IMG/VR virus record: IMGVR_UViG_3300017593_000211
Span: 1-34,858 of that record
Length of the DNA stretch: 34,858 bases
Direction: 5' to 3' (one strand)
DNA from: a virus
Shown: in pieces, positions 1 to 6,031 of the stretch
Layout of the letters: each line of letters begins with the position of its first letter
Numbering within the stretch: position 1 is the first letter of the stretch
Program-made: the position numbers and the translations under genes
The notes under the pieces: generated by a model
Told to the model about the DNA's origin: nothing
Database searches by the model: none
What the model saw: only the letters and a program-made list of their open reading frames with translations

Positions 1-8
1 GTATAATA

Positions 9-674
9 ATGGGGAAACATATGGATAGAGAACAATTAATTAAAGATTTTGAAAAACAGTTGAAACTTGGCGAAACATGGCGATTAGTAGATTTTATAGG
101 TGATTTTAATGATTATATTGTTACAAGTTATGGGAGATTATATTCTTTAAAAAGTAGAAAGTTCTTGTGTTGTAGCAAAGCAAGAGGTTATAAATTATGT
201 AATTTATATAAAAACAGAAAAAGAAAAACAATTTATTTACATAAATTAGTCGCATTAGCTTTTATTCCAAATGATAATAACAAGTTAATAGTTCATCATG
301 TGGATGGCAACAAGTTAAATAATTGTATCACAAATTTAAAATGGGTTTCTTATTCAGAAAATATAAAACAAGCTTATGAAGATGGTTTAAATCATGCTGG
401 TAAATTACTTAAATTAAATAATGAAAATGTAGCTTTGATTAGATATTTGCACAAAAAACAAATAGGTTATAAAAAAATAGCAAAATTATTAAATATAAGC
501 CAACAAACAATCGCTGATATAATAAAAAAGAGAAGAAAACAGAAAGCTAAAGGAAAGTTGGCTTATTTAAAATTTAATTTGACTAGGCACACCATAATTA
601 TTGATGGTGTAGAAATCAAAGTTTCTGACGAAGATTATAAAGCATTGAAAGAGAAATTGTGCAAAGGAGAATAA
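9..674 (+). CDS. HNH homing endonuclease with NUMOD4 and C-terminal helix-turn-helix
   Basis: Free-standing HNH endonuclease of the kind that cuts DNA and spreads itself between phage genomes. Residues about 20-50 look like a NUMOD4 DNA-binding segment (a Trp followed by a YIVTSYGRLYS stretch). Residues about 70-115 are an HNH_3-type nuclease with LHKLVALAFIP, then HHVDGNKLNN, then NLKWVSYSEN. Residues about 135-175 form a helix-turn-helix (IAKLLNISQQTIADI) typical of NUMOD1-like tails. The start is unresolved: the frame is open to the left edge, ATG at 9 has no visible ribosome site, and ATG at 21 follows GGGG at 11-14 with reasonable spacing. The stop directly precedes the next ATG, so it is in operon with the downstream genes. 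The nuclease family call is firm from motifs. Mobility, and any link to the intein further right, is inference. Confidence 0.9.
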   Translation: MGKHMDREQLIKDFEKQLKLGETWRLVDFIGDFNDYIVTSYGRLYSLKSRKFLCCSKARGYKLCNLYKNRKRKTIYLHKLVALAFIPNDNNKLIVHHVDGNKLNNCITNLKWVSYSENIKQAYEDGLNHAGKLLKLNNENVALIRYLHKKQIGYKKIAKLLNISQQTIADIIKKRRKQKAKGKLAYLKFNLTRHTIIIDGVEIKVSDEDYKALKEKLCKGE

Positions 675-1106
675 ATGAAAGATACTCGCAGAGAAAAAGG
701 ATTAAGATTCCAAAAATGGATTAAGGATTGGCTAGAAGAATTAGGCTGGGCTGTTCATAATCAAAAGCCTGTAGGGAGAATGCTTAAAATAAAAGATAAG
801 AAAACGAAGAAAATAAAAACGATTTATGTTAGCCAAAGAAATGACATACTCGGTTGCATAGACCTCGTTGCTAAAAAAGAAAATAAACCTACTTTATGGA
901 TACAGGCTACACTACATACAGGATTGGGTGAAAAAAAGAAAGCCTTGCAAACAGTGCCTTGGGGTAAAGATGACATGGTGCAAGTATGGGTTAAAAGAGA
1001 TAGGAATGTGGATATATTTATGCTGGGCTGTGATAGTTTGCATTTAATTGGGAAAATAATTAGGAGGAAGTTTTATAAGGGAGAGTATGTAGTATGGGAG
1101 TTTTAA
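675..1106 (+). CDS. PD-(D/E)XK nuclease-like phage protein
   Basis: 143-residue protein with the layout of a small Holliday-resolvase or restriction-like nuclease fold: a basic N-terminal helix (residues 5-25), then a beta hairpin, then RNDILGCIDLVA (residues 56-66) followed by LWIQAT (74-79). In the fold these two segments carry the catalytic Asp (D63 here) and the E/Q-x-K motif. Here the second motif reads Q77-A-T79, so the usual Lys is missing and activity is uncertain. The later KKKALQTVPW segment is typical of phage proteins of this type. It starts right after the HNH gene stop with GGAG at 666-669. It may serve recombination or DNA end processing. The fold assignment is from memory of the family pattern, not from a search. 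Confidence 0.6.
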   Translation: MKDTRREKGLRFQKWIKDWLEELGWAVHNQKPVGRMLKIKDKKTKKIKTIYVSQRNDILGCIDLVAKKENKPTLWIQATLHTGLGEKKKALQTVPWGKDDMVQVWVKRDRNVDIFMLGCDSLHLIGKIIRRKFYKGEYVVWEF

Positions 1107-1495
1107 AACAAAAAGATTTATCATACTATCTCAGCTTGCGTTATCATATCGTAATTAAAAAAGACTTTGATTATGATGGTAAAGGATATTATGTTGCAGA
1201 AATACCTGATTTGCCTGGTTGTGGAGCTGAAGGTAAAACAGTAGATGAAGCACTTGAAAGAATATGGGAAGCAAAGAGAGCATGGATAGAGGTTAGGCTT
1301 GAAAGAGGTTTAAATATTCCTGAACCAAAAGATAATGTAAATGTTGTTACTATATATGATATTGATGTTGTAGATATAGCACCTAATATTGCAATAGAAA
1401 AGGATAATGAAAATAAAGAATTCGACTTTAAAAGTGAAGATTACATAGAAATAGATTTAAGGAGTGAACAAAACAATGAATGCAAAAAAGGCTAG
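1094..1495 (+). CDS. Orphan HicB-like domain protein
   Basis: Residues about 8-78 match the HicB partial RNase-H-like fold: YYLSLRYHIVI, then GYYVAEIPDLPGCGAEGKT, then EAKRAWIEVRLERGLNIPEP. In HicAB toxin-antitoxin pairs this domain binds and blocks the HicA mRNA interferase. The C-terminal 50 residues are acidic and show no ribbon-helix-helix or helix-turn-helix, so the DNA-binding part that usually autoregulates the operon is absent. No HicA-like gene lies beside it: the next gene (1476-1640) is a basic 54-residue protein without the HicA Gly/His pattern. ATG at 1094 overlaps the previous gene by 13 bases, with AAGGGAG upstream. It could be a housekeeping HicB-like protein or a decoy antitoxin against host HicA. 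The fold is sure, the role is not. Confidence 0.85.
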   Translation: MGVLKQKDLSYYLSLRYHIVIKKDFDYDGKGYYVAEIPDLPGCGAEGKTVDEALERIWEAKRAWIEVRLERGLNIPEPKDNVNVVTIYDIDVVDIAPNIAIEKDNENKEFDFKSEDYIEIDLRSEQNNECKKG

Positions 1496-1640
1496 ACAGT
1501 TAAGACAACGAGTATATGGTAAATTATATAGTCCTCGTTTTAGAACATATCAAAGAATAGGGGAATGCATAGTAGCTGACCCAAGACGTCGGGCTTATAA
1601 AGAGTTAAAGAAAAAATATAAAAATAAGGAATTACTGTAA
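1476..1640 (+). CDS. Small basic phage protein (54 aa)
   Basis: Short gene in the gap between the HicB-like gene and the first zinc-ribbon gene. ATG at 1476 overlaps the HicB-like stop, has GGAG at 1461-1464 upstream, and runs to TAA at 1638-1640, immediately before the next ATG at 1641. The product is rich in Arg and Lys, begins MNAKKARQLRQRVYGK and ends in a helical KELKKKYKNKELL. Similar small KKARKLR-type proteins occur in phage early regions, with no known function. The tight fit between its neighbours and the coding-like composition support a real gene. Nucleic-acid binding is a guess from charge alone. Confidence 0.75.
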   Translation: MNAKKARQLRQRVYGKLYSPRFRTYQRIGECIVADPRRRAYKELKKKYKNKELL

Positions 1641-1859
1641 ATGCAGTTCAGAGATTTTGATTGCCCAGTCTGCGGTGGGAAGCAAACTTTAAAAGAGCGA
1701 TTTTGGTTTAATTCCCATGGTGACGGTATGGTTTATTGGGAATGTGAGAAATGTGGGGCGAGGAGTAAAAGTTTTGATTCATATCTCGTGTTTTTAAAAT
1801 TTGCTGAGATGCTCAAGTCAGTGTCAGTTTGGCCAAATAAAAATAAAGGAGAGGAATGA
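1641..1859 (+). CDS. Zinc-ribbon protein (72 aa)
   Basis: Two CxxC pairs, CPVCGG near the start and CEKCGA about 25 residues later, form a four-cysteine zinc ribbon. A short helix follows (FDSYLVFLKFAEMLK). Phage zinc ribbons of this size (Lar or primase-ribbon-like) usually contact nucleic acid or the host polymerase, but no specific family is recognised. It begins directly after the preceding stop codon, with AAGGA about ten bases upstream, so it is probably translated by coupling. First of a run of cysteine-paired small genes. Confidence 0.8.
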   Translation: MQFRDFDCPVCGGKQTLKERFWFNSHGDGMVYWECEKCGARSKSFDSYLVFLKFAEMLKSVSVWPNKNKGEE

Positions 1860-1862
1860 ATT

Positions 1863-2114
1863 ATGAAACGAGAAATATTATGTAAGGCCTGTGCGGAAAA
1901 TCAGAAAGAAAAAGTAACACATGAACCAGATGACTGCTTTTATGATGAAAAATGTATTGAAAAATGGGGTAAAGCCCTACACAATTATTATTGTGATTTA
2001 TGTGGTAACATAATTAAAAAAGGGGAGGCATGTCTAGCCCGTTCGTTGATAGGTATAGGGCAAACATATTTCCCTTGGGAAGAAAAATTTATAAATAAAT
2101 TCAAAATTAGATAA
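1863..2114 (+). CDS. Small cysteine-paired protein (83 aa)
   Basis: Contains CKAC at residues 7-10 and CDLC at about 44-47, with further single cysteines, arranged like two zinc knuckles (the second continues CDLCGNIIKKGEACLA). Function unknown. The start has a GGAGAGGAA ribosome site and lies three bases after the preceding gene; the next gene has its own strong site (AAAGGAGG). A structural zinc site is likely from cysteine spacing; nothing points to a particular partner. Confidence 0.75.
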   Translation: MKREILCKACAENQKEKVTHEPDDCFYDEKCIEKWGKALHNYYCDLCGNIIKKGEACLARSLIGIGQTYFPWEEKFINKFKIR

Positions 2115-2128
2115 AGGAGGAAGGGAAA

Positions 2129-2527
2129 ATGGGGAAAATGTCACTAAAAGAAGTTTTAGAAGCAACGGCAAACTCCATAGACCATTGGAAAAAAATGATA
2201 AATTGGGCGAAAACACAAATTCCCGATCAACGAGTTACAGGGTGGAAGATGTTTAAAGAAATAAAAGAAACTTGGTCTAGTGATGATTGTCCTCTTTGCC
2301 AAGCTTTTTTTCATTTGGATGTAACTGATTATGATTTATGCAAGCATTGCCCTCTTAGGGTTATATTTGGAAGCTGTAACAAAAAGCAAGAAATGAATGC
2401 TTGGCAGGATGTTAGTAATGCTAAGACTTGGGGTGAGTGGTTAGAAGCAGCTGAGGTAATGTTACAGCAATTGCAGGCTACTCTTTCAATTATAAAAATT
2501 AAAGGGGGAAAATGGAACAAGAACTAA
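2129..2527 (+). CDS. Phage cysteine-rich hypothetical protein (132 aa)
   Basis: The helical N-terminal third (LKEVLEATANSIDHWKKM) is followed by DDCPLCQAFF, CKHCPLRV and GSC, a spacing seen in many short phage and metagenomic proteins that likely bind one zinc or fold around disulfide-like pairs. The C-terminus is again helical (WGEWLEAAEVMLQQLQ). No function known. A very strong ribosome site AAAGGAGG sits at about 2113-2120. It overlaps the start of the next gene by 16 bases, so the pair is probably translationally coupled. Confidence 0.8.
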   Translation: MGKMSLKEVLEATANSIDHWKKMINWAKTQIPDQRVTGWKMFKEIKETWSSDDCPLCQAFFHLDVTDYDLCKHCPLRVIFGSCNKKQEMNAWQDVSNAKTWGEWLEAAEVMLQQLQATLSIIKIKGGKWNKN

Positions 2528-2892
2528 CTAAAGAACAATATAACCAAATTTTGAAAGAGCTTAGAGAGATTAAACAGATTTTGGCTACAAAGAAAGATAT
2601 TAAAAAAATAGAGAAAAAAGAAAGCAGAGAGATTAAAGAAAATATGGATAAAAATAAAAGTAATGAGGACAATAGAGAGATAAAGGACATCGTTGAGAAT
2701 ATAGGAGATATGACGGATAGTATATGTGAAAGAATTGATAGTATGTGCCATAAAATGAATGAGGCTATTCTTGAAGCGTATGGTATGCCAATTTCTCCTC
2801 GGAGAAGATGCAGAAATGTAACTCGTCCAATTTATTATGGGGAAGATGGCATTAATAGCACGAGGGCAAGAAGAACTAATTATATATATTAA
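2512..2892 (+). CDS. Coiled-coil protein (126 aa), unknown function
   Basis: Residues 1-75 are almost entirely Glu, Lys, Ile and Asn in heptad-like order (QYNQILKELREIKQIL, later REIKDIVENIGD), predicting a coiled coil. The C-terminal 35 residues are basic with an Arg cluster (PRRRCRN). There is no recognised family, no membrane segment and no signal peptide. The ribosome site AAAGGGGG lies just upstream of ATG 2512. It may oligomerise and contact nucleic acid through the basic tail; that is inference. Confidence 0.75.
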   Translation: MEQELTKEQYNQILKELREIKQILATKKDIKKIEKKESREIKENMDKNKSNEDNREIKDIVENIGDMTDSICERIDSMCHKMNEAILEAYGMPISPRRRCRNVTRPIYYGEDGINSTRARRTNYIY

Positions 2893-2910
2893 AAAATTAT
2901 GGAGGCCATC

Positions 2911-3201
2911 ATGAAAGAAATCATTTCACGCCAGTTAAAATGGCAAAGGAAAATGATGGAACAAGGCAGATGCACTATTTGTGGGAAACCTGCTATCCCT
3001 GAAAGTAAGTTATGTGTGCGATGTTGGGTGTCTCAATACCTAAAAAATAGGAAAACAAATAAACGAGGAACAATTAGCAATTCAAAATGTATTAGAATAT
3101 TACAACTACTTGTAAATGAAGATTGGGAAAGAAGGAATAGACCTATTAAAGAAAAAGCTCCTTCGCCTTTTACTGTTTATGGGCAGGTGGATGTGAAATA
3201 A
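2911..3201 (+). CDS. Zinc-binding phage protein (96 aa)
   Basis: A basic helical start (KEIISRQLKWQRKMMEQG) is followed by CTICGKPA and, about 14 residues on, CVRCW: a four-cysteine zinc finger. This helix-plus-CxxCGKPA layout is common in small phage proteins of unknown role. ATG at 2911 is preferred over the in-frame ATG at 2899 because GGAGG at 2901-2905 is correctly spaced for 2911 and would lie inside the longer version. The stop shares its last base with the ATG of the next gene (TAATG), so the two are coupled. Confidence 0.8.
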   Translation: MKEIISRQLKWQRKMMEQGRCTICGKPAIPESKLCVRCWVSQYLKNRKTNKRGTISNSKCIRILQLLVNEDWERRNRPIKEKAPSPFTVYGQVDVK

Positions 3202-3734
3202 TGAGGCGTAATAAAATACTTAAATTAGAAATTTCAAACAAAGAAGCTAAGGAATTATTTGAATGGGCTGATAAGCTTAATTATCCCTTGTCTGCGAAAC
3301 TGAAAAGTGCAATAGTTTCTACTATAACTGCTAGTCCAGCGGGTTCTTTCCTTTGGCATATATTCTATTACTATGAATGTGATGCAGAAAAGGTGAAAAA
3401 AGAACTGGAGCGTCAGTATAATGAAGAAGGAATAAAAGGAATGGAATTGAAATGGGGATTTGAACGAACCACGATTTTGCAAGGACTTAAGAAATTGAGA
3501 ATTAAAACCAAACCTAAACAATATAATCACGCCCCGCATGGTCTTGCTTCTGAAGCTTTTGCTAGGTATGGAGGAATAAAAAAAGTATTAGAAAAATTTG
3601 GAAGTGTAACAAGGTTTGGAAAAGTTTGCAAAATTTCTTATACTAATCTAGCAATTCACCTGAAAAAGAAAGGATATTATTATGACAAAGACGAAAGAAA
3701 ATGGAAACTTAAAAGGAAATCAAATGGAAATTAA
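3201..3734 (+). CDS. Hypothetical protein with possible helix-turn-helix segments (177 aa)
   Basis: Not recognised. The sequence is basic and mixed alpha, with two stretches that could be helix-turn-helix units: around residues 85-105 (LKWGFERTTILQGLKKLRIK) and 135-160 (VTRFGKVCKISYTNLAIHLK). No cysteine pairs or nuclease motifs are seen. It is translationally coupled to the preceding zinc-binding gene through TAATG. DNA binding or transcription control is a reasonable guess for a gene placed here, but no more than that. Confidence 0.75.
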   Translation: MRRNKILKLEISNKEAKELFEWADKLNYPLSAKLKSAIVSTITASPAGSFLWHIFYYYECDAEKVKKELERQYNEEGIKGMELKWGFERTTILQGLKKLRIKTKPKQYNHAPHGLASEAFARYGGIKKVLEKFGSVTRFGKVCKISYTNLAIHLKKKGYYYDKDERKWKLKRKSNGN

Positions 3735-3745
3735 AGGATTTATTT

Positions 3746-3991
3746 GTGGGCCAAGGCGTGGTAGGTGGAGCAAGCCCAAACCAAATTTTGCATGGTAGAC
3801 GGTTATGGTATCCAACTGAAGATTGTTTTTATGTAACATGGGAATTAACTGAAGAAGAATTTGACGAAGCATTGGAGGAAGGTGATTTATTTTCCTTGGA
3901 TATGCCATCTATGATTTTATGCCCTGACTGTGCGAAATATTTTGAACAAGAATATTTAAAAAGGAGTAAGCAATGCCAGAAAAAAAAGTAA
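3746..3991 (+). CDS. Small hypothetical protein, possibly frameshifted at its 5' end
   Basis: The in-frame start is GTG at 3746 with AAAGGA about eight bases upstream. The body is coding-like and acidic (ELTEEEFDEALEEGDLF) and ends with CPDC. The first 15 residues are odd (Gly and Val rich), while a competing frame opens at ATG 3724 behind a good AAAAGGAAA site and reads a plausible peptide to a stop at 3798. One base fewer in the TTTT run at 3786-3789 would fuse that peptide to this frame just before GRRLWYP. So this is either an intact GTG-started gene or a gene with a one-base indel or sequencing error. Function unknown. Confidence 0.6.
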   Translation: MGQGVVGGASPNQILHGRRLWYPTEDCFYVTWELTEEEFDEALEEGDLFSLDMPSMILCPDCAKYFEQEYLKRSKQCQKKK

Positions 3992-4200
3992 ATCAAATGA
4001 ATTTAAACAGAGACTATTGGTTACGCATTGCATTGCAGATAGATTCAATTATCAGCCTTGTGCGTAGTTCTATTAAATTGGAAGATGTGGAGAGGTTAAA
4101 CCGTTTTTTAATGAGCCAAGAGGCACTGGATTTATTTAAAGAGGATTATCCTAGGCTAGTAACACGGGTAAGGTTGATAGAAAATGCATTTAAGTGGTGA
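3973..4200 (+). CDS. Small helical hypothetical protein (75 aa)
   Basis: Mostly helical, charged protein with no cysteine, membrane segment or known motif. It overlaps the end of the preceding gene by 19 bases, has an AAAAGGAG ribosome site and ends just before the next ribosome site, so it is part of the same operon. No function can be suggested. Confidence 0.7.
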   Translation: MPEKKVNQMNLNRDYWLRIALQIDSIISLVRSSIKLEDVERLNRFLMSQEALDLFKEDYPRLVTRVRLIENAFKW

Positions 4201-4211
4201 GGAGAAATACA

Positions 4212-4427
4212 ATGAGTGAAAAGTTAATTATTGAAAATCGGACTGAATTACCTATGAAAGAAGTATTAAGCTATGTAAAGAAGGTAGTTGAGAAAGGTAA
4301 AATTTCAAAAACTTCTAAAGGCAAACAATATTGTTTTGTAACTGTTTTTCGTGATGGGATTATAGTTTATGCGGACAAGAATAAAAAATCAGATAGATTG
4401 ATTGTGATTAAGGAGAATAACCAATGA
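4212..4427 (+). CDS. Small conserved-looking phage protein (71 aa)
   Basis: Alpha-beta protein beginning MSEKLIIENRTELPMKEVLS and ending in a hydrophobic strand with KSDRLIVIKE. The ENRT...LPM...VL.YV layout with a central GKQYCFVTVF strand resembles short hypothetical proteins common in phages, with no known role. ATG at 4212 is chosen over the upstream GTG at 4194 because GAGGAGA at 4199-4205 is ideally spaced for it and the longer version would place that site inside the coding region. It overlaps the next gene by ATGA. Confidence 0.75.
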   Translation: MSEKLIIENRTELPMKEVLSYVKKVVEKGKISKTSKGKQYCFVTVFRDGIIVYADKNKKSDRLIVIKENNQ

Positions 4428-4651
4428 CTGATAAAGTTAAAAAACAGGTTGAGTGGGTAGTGGATAAGCTACTTTCTCAATTTGAGGAAAGTATTATTGT
4501 TTGCGTAATATATGAAAAACGGAAAAATGAAGCCAGAATTTATTTAGATGGTGAAAAGGTAGCTACTATATCCGAGGTAATGAGTAGATTTGGTTGGCCA
4601 TTAACTAAAGAAAAGATAGAGGAACTTTATAAGGAGCTGGCTCATGATTAA
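4424..4651 (+). CDS. Small hypothetical protein (75 aa)
   Basis: Alpha-beta protein: an N-terminal helix (KVKKQVEWVVDKLLSQF), two strands (SIIVCVIYE, EARIYLDGEKVATI) and a C-terminal helix with FGWPLTKEKIEELYKEL. No recognised family. It begins by ATGA overlap with the preceding gene, has AAGGAG upstream, and overlaps the P-loop gene by eight bases. Operon membership is clear, function is not. Confidence 0.7.
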   Translation: MTDKVKKQVEWVVDKLLSQFEESIIVCVIYEKRKNEARIYLDGEKVATISEVMSRFGWPLTKEKIEELYKELAHD

Positions 4652-5195
4652 GGTATATGCATTATCTGGTAGCCACGGTATTGGTAAGACAACTACCTTT
4701 GTCTATCTCCAAAAGCTATTATCACCTGATAAATTTGCTTTTGTGGGTGAGTTTGGTCATTGGATATTAACGCAGATGGGGATAAGAGATACTTGGAGGG
4801 AAAAGATTTTTACTGACCGCCTAGCTTATGGATTGTTTGAAGATGCATTGGATAACTGCACTATTGCTAGTTATCTGGTGCATAAAGACAAGATAATTGT
4901 GGCAGACAGAAGCATCATAGACAACTGTGCTTACCGATTATTAGCTAATTTGCCTTATATCCTCTCTTTGTGTGATTTGGAATTTCGGGGTATTGATTTA
5001 TATACTTTCTTTCTGCGGTCTAAAGAGAGAGAGGATGTTAGGGTAGTTAAAGCTATGAAAGAAATATTAACCAAACATTACTATCCTTATGAACAAATAT
5101 GGATAATTAAAAATAAGCCAAAAGAAACTGCTAGAATAATTGCAGATAAAATTTTGGAGATGGAGGGAAACAATGCCCCATTTCAAAGTAGGTGA
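4644..5195 (+). CDS. P-loop ATPase/kinase-like protein (AAA_28 or nucleotide-kinase-like)
   Basis: 183-residue single-domain P-loop protein. Walker A is GSHGIGKTT at residues 9-17. A Walker B-like strand reads IIVADRS (84-90), followed by IIDNCAY, the DRSxxDNxAY pattern of AAA_28 and deoxynucleoside or thymidylate kinase-like proteins, where it helps bind the acceptor. The size fits a small nucleotide kinase, but the acceptor cannot be read from sequence. In an early phage operon, a role in supplying nucleotides, or in phosphorylating a small metabolite, would fit. ATG at 4644 follows AAGGAG and overlaps the previous gene. The gene overlaps the next start. Confidence 0.75.
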   Translation: MIKVYALSGSHGIGKTTTFVYLQKLLSPDKFAFVGEFGHWILTQMGIRDTWREKIFTDRLAYGLFEDALDNCTIASYLVHKDKIIVADRSIIDNCAYRLLANLPYILSLCDLEFRGIDLYTFFLRSKEREDVRVVKAMKEILTKHYYPYEQIWIIKNKPKETARIIADKILEMEGNNAPFQSR

Positions 5196-5394
5196 TAAGG
5201 TGAGGATTTTACCTACTTTCTTTACTAAATTGTTTGATATATGTAATGAAGAAGCTACTGTGGTGTGGATATGCAATGATGAGCCTAGACAAGTAAGAGT
5301 GGAAGTGCCAGATAAAGGAAAGTTTTATTTGTTCTTGAGTGAGATAGAAAAAATAGGTGGGGGGATTTATGAAGAAGCATACTATCATTATTGA
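5173..5394 (+). CDS. SH3/KOW-like small protein (73 aa)
   Basis: Begins MPHFKVGDKVRILPTF, the F-x-V-G-D-K-V-x-I start of an SH3- or KOW-type beta barrel, followed by EATVVWI and VRVEVPDKGKFYLFL strands, as expected for a five-stranded barrel. Such domains bind RNA, protein or cell-wall peptides. Here it lies between a P-loop protein and the endolysin. ATG at 5173 is chosen because GGAGGG at 5162-5167 is correctly placed; the in-frame ATG at 5140 would read through the preceding gene's end. The role is unknown. Confidence 0.75.
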   Translation: MPHFKVGDKVRILPTFFTKLFDICNEEATVVWICNDEPRQVRVEVPDKGKFYLFLSEIEKIGGGIYEEAYYHY

Positions 5395-5926
5395 CCCAGG
5401 GCATGGAGGCAAAGACCCAGGGGCTGTTTATGCAGGATATAAAGAGAAAGATATTGTTTTACCTATTGCATTATATTTGGGTGGGTTTTTATCTTATATT
5501 CCTGATGAAACTAATCTAAAAGTAAACTGCGTTTATACCAGAACGGCTGATGTATATGTGCCATTACGAGATAGAGTTTTTATTGCAAATAGTATGAAAG
5601 CAGATATGTTTATTAGTATCCATGTTAATGCCTCTCCTAAACATAATGCTAGAGGAGAAGAAATCTGGATTTATCCTGGTTCAATTAAAAGTGCCAAATT
5701 AGCAGACAGCATTGCTATATTTATTGATGAGATTGTCCCAGATAAGTTCAGAGGAATTAAAGAAGGAAATTTTTATGTATTAAGAAGAACTAAAATGCCT
5801 GCCGTTTTAATTGAAGTTGGTTTTATAGATAATCCTATTACACCATTACATTCTTCTCATATTCAAATTAGGGCGGCATTTTTAATTGCTAGTGGGATTA
5901 AAAGATATTTGTTAAATATTGAATAA
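5369..5926 (+). CDS. N-acetylmuramoyl-L-alanine amidase endolysin (Amidase_3)
   Basis: Zinc amidase that cuts the bond between muramic acid and the stem peptide of peptidoglycan. All expected ligands are present: H12 (IIIDPGHGGKDPG), E26 (YKEKD), H85 (SIHVNASP), with catalytic E149 in VLIEVGFIDN. The 185 residues are a bare catalytic domain with no cell-wall-binding repeat and no signal peptide, as in endolysins of phages of Gram-negative hosts that rely on a holin. ATG at 5369 follows a G-rich ribosome site (GGTGGGGGG); an upstream GTG at 5357 is less likely. It is the last gene of the rightward operon, so it lies on the strand opposite to the structural and other lysis-related genes, which is unusual. 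Confidence 0.93.
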   Translation: MKKHTIIIDPGHGGKDPGAVYAGYKEKDIVLPIALYLGGFLSYIPDETNLKVNCVYTRTADVYVPLRDRVFIANSMKADMFISIHVNASPKHNARGEEIWIYPGSIKSAKLADSIAIFIDEIVPDKFRGIKEGNFYVLRRTKMPAVLIEVGFIDNPITPLHSSHIQIRAAFLIASGIKRYLLNIE

Positions 5927-5932
5927 TTTGCA

Positions 5933-5960
5933 CGAGAATGCCCTGTATTGCATTTTCTCG
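5933..5960. terminator. Possible stem-loop between convergent operons
   Basis: In the 105-base gap between the two convergent operons, CGAGAATGC and GCATTTTCTCG pair with a two-base bulge around an eight-base loop. No run of T follows on either strand, so it is a weak candidate for a bidirectional terminator. Nothing else in the gap (5927-6031) looks like a gene. Confidence 0.35.
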
Positions 5961-6031
5961 GCCTTACCCATATCAAATATCCTGTTTTGGCTCAAACCTG
6001 CCTCAGAGGCTAAATATGTGGCACTACCCCC

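Noticed and set aside
2-7. TATAAT resembling a -10 promoter at the left edge
   Set aside because: Only eight bases precede the first ATG, the -35 region is outside the window and such hexamers are frequent in A+T-rich DNA.
1476-1640. Possible HicA toxin next to the HicB-like gene
   Set aside because: The 54-residue basic protein lacks the HicA fold pattern (no conserved Gly-Ser-His stretch) and resembles common small phage KKARKLR proteins instead.
2034-2751. Minus-strand frames in the early region (2034-2216, 2329-2520, 2499-2690, 2524-2751)
   Set aside because: They run opposite to well-supported genes with ribosome sites, and encode Phe/Leu/Ser-rich strings typical of antisense frames.
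3783-3789. A AAT TTT slippery heptamer suggesting programmed -1 frameshift
   Set aside because: A -1 slip from the 3724 frame does not enter the 3746 frame; a +1 shift would be needed, so the heptamer does not explain the overlap.
5927-6031. A tRNA or small RNA gene in the convergent gap
   Set aside because: No cloverleaf or box elements can be drawn; only a weak bulged stem is present.
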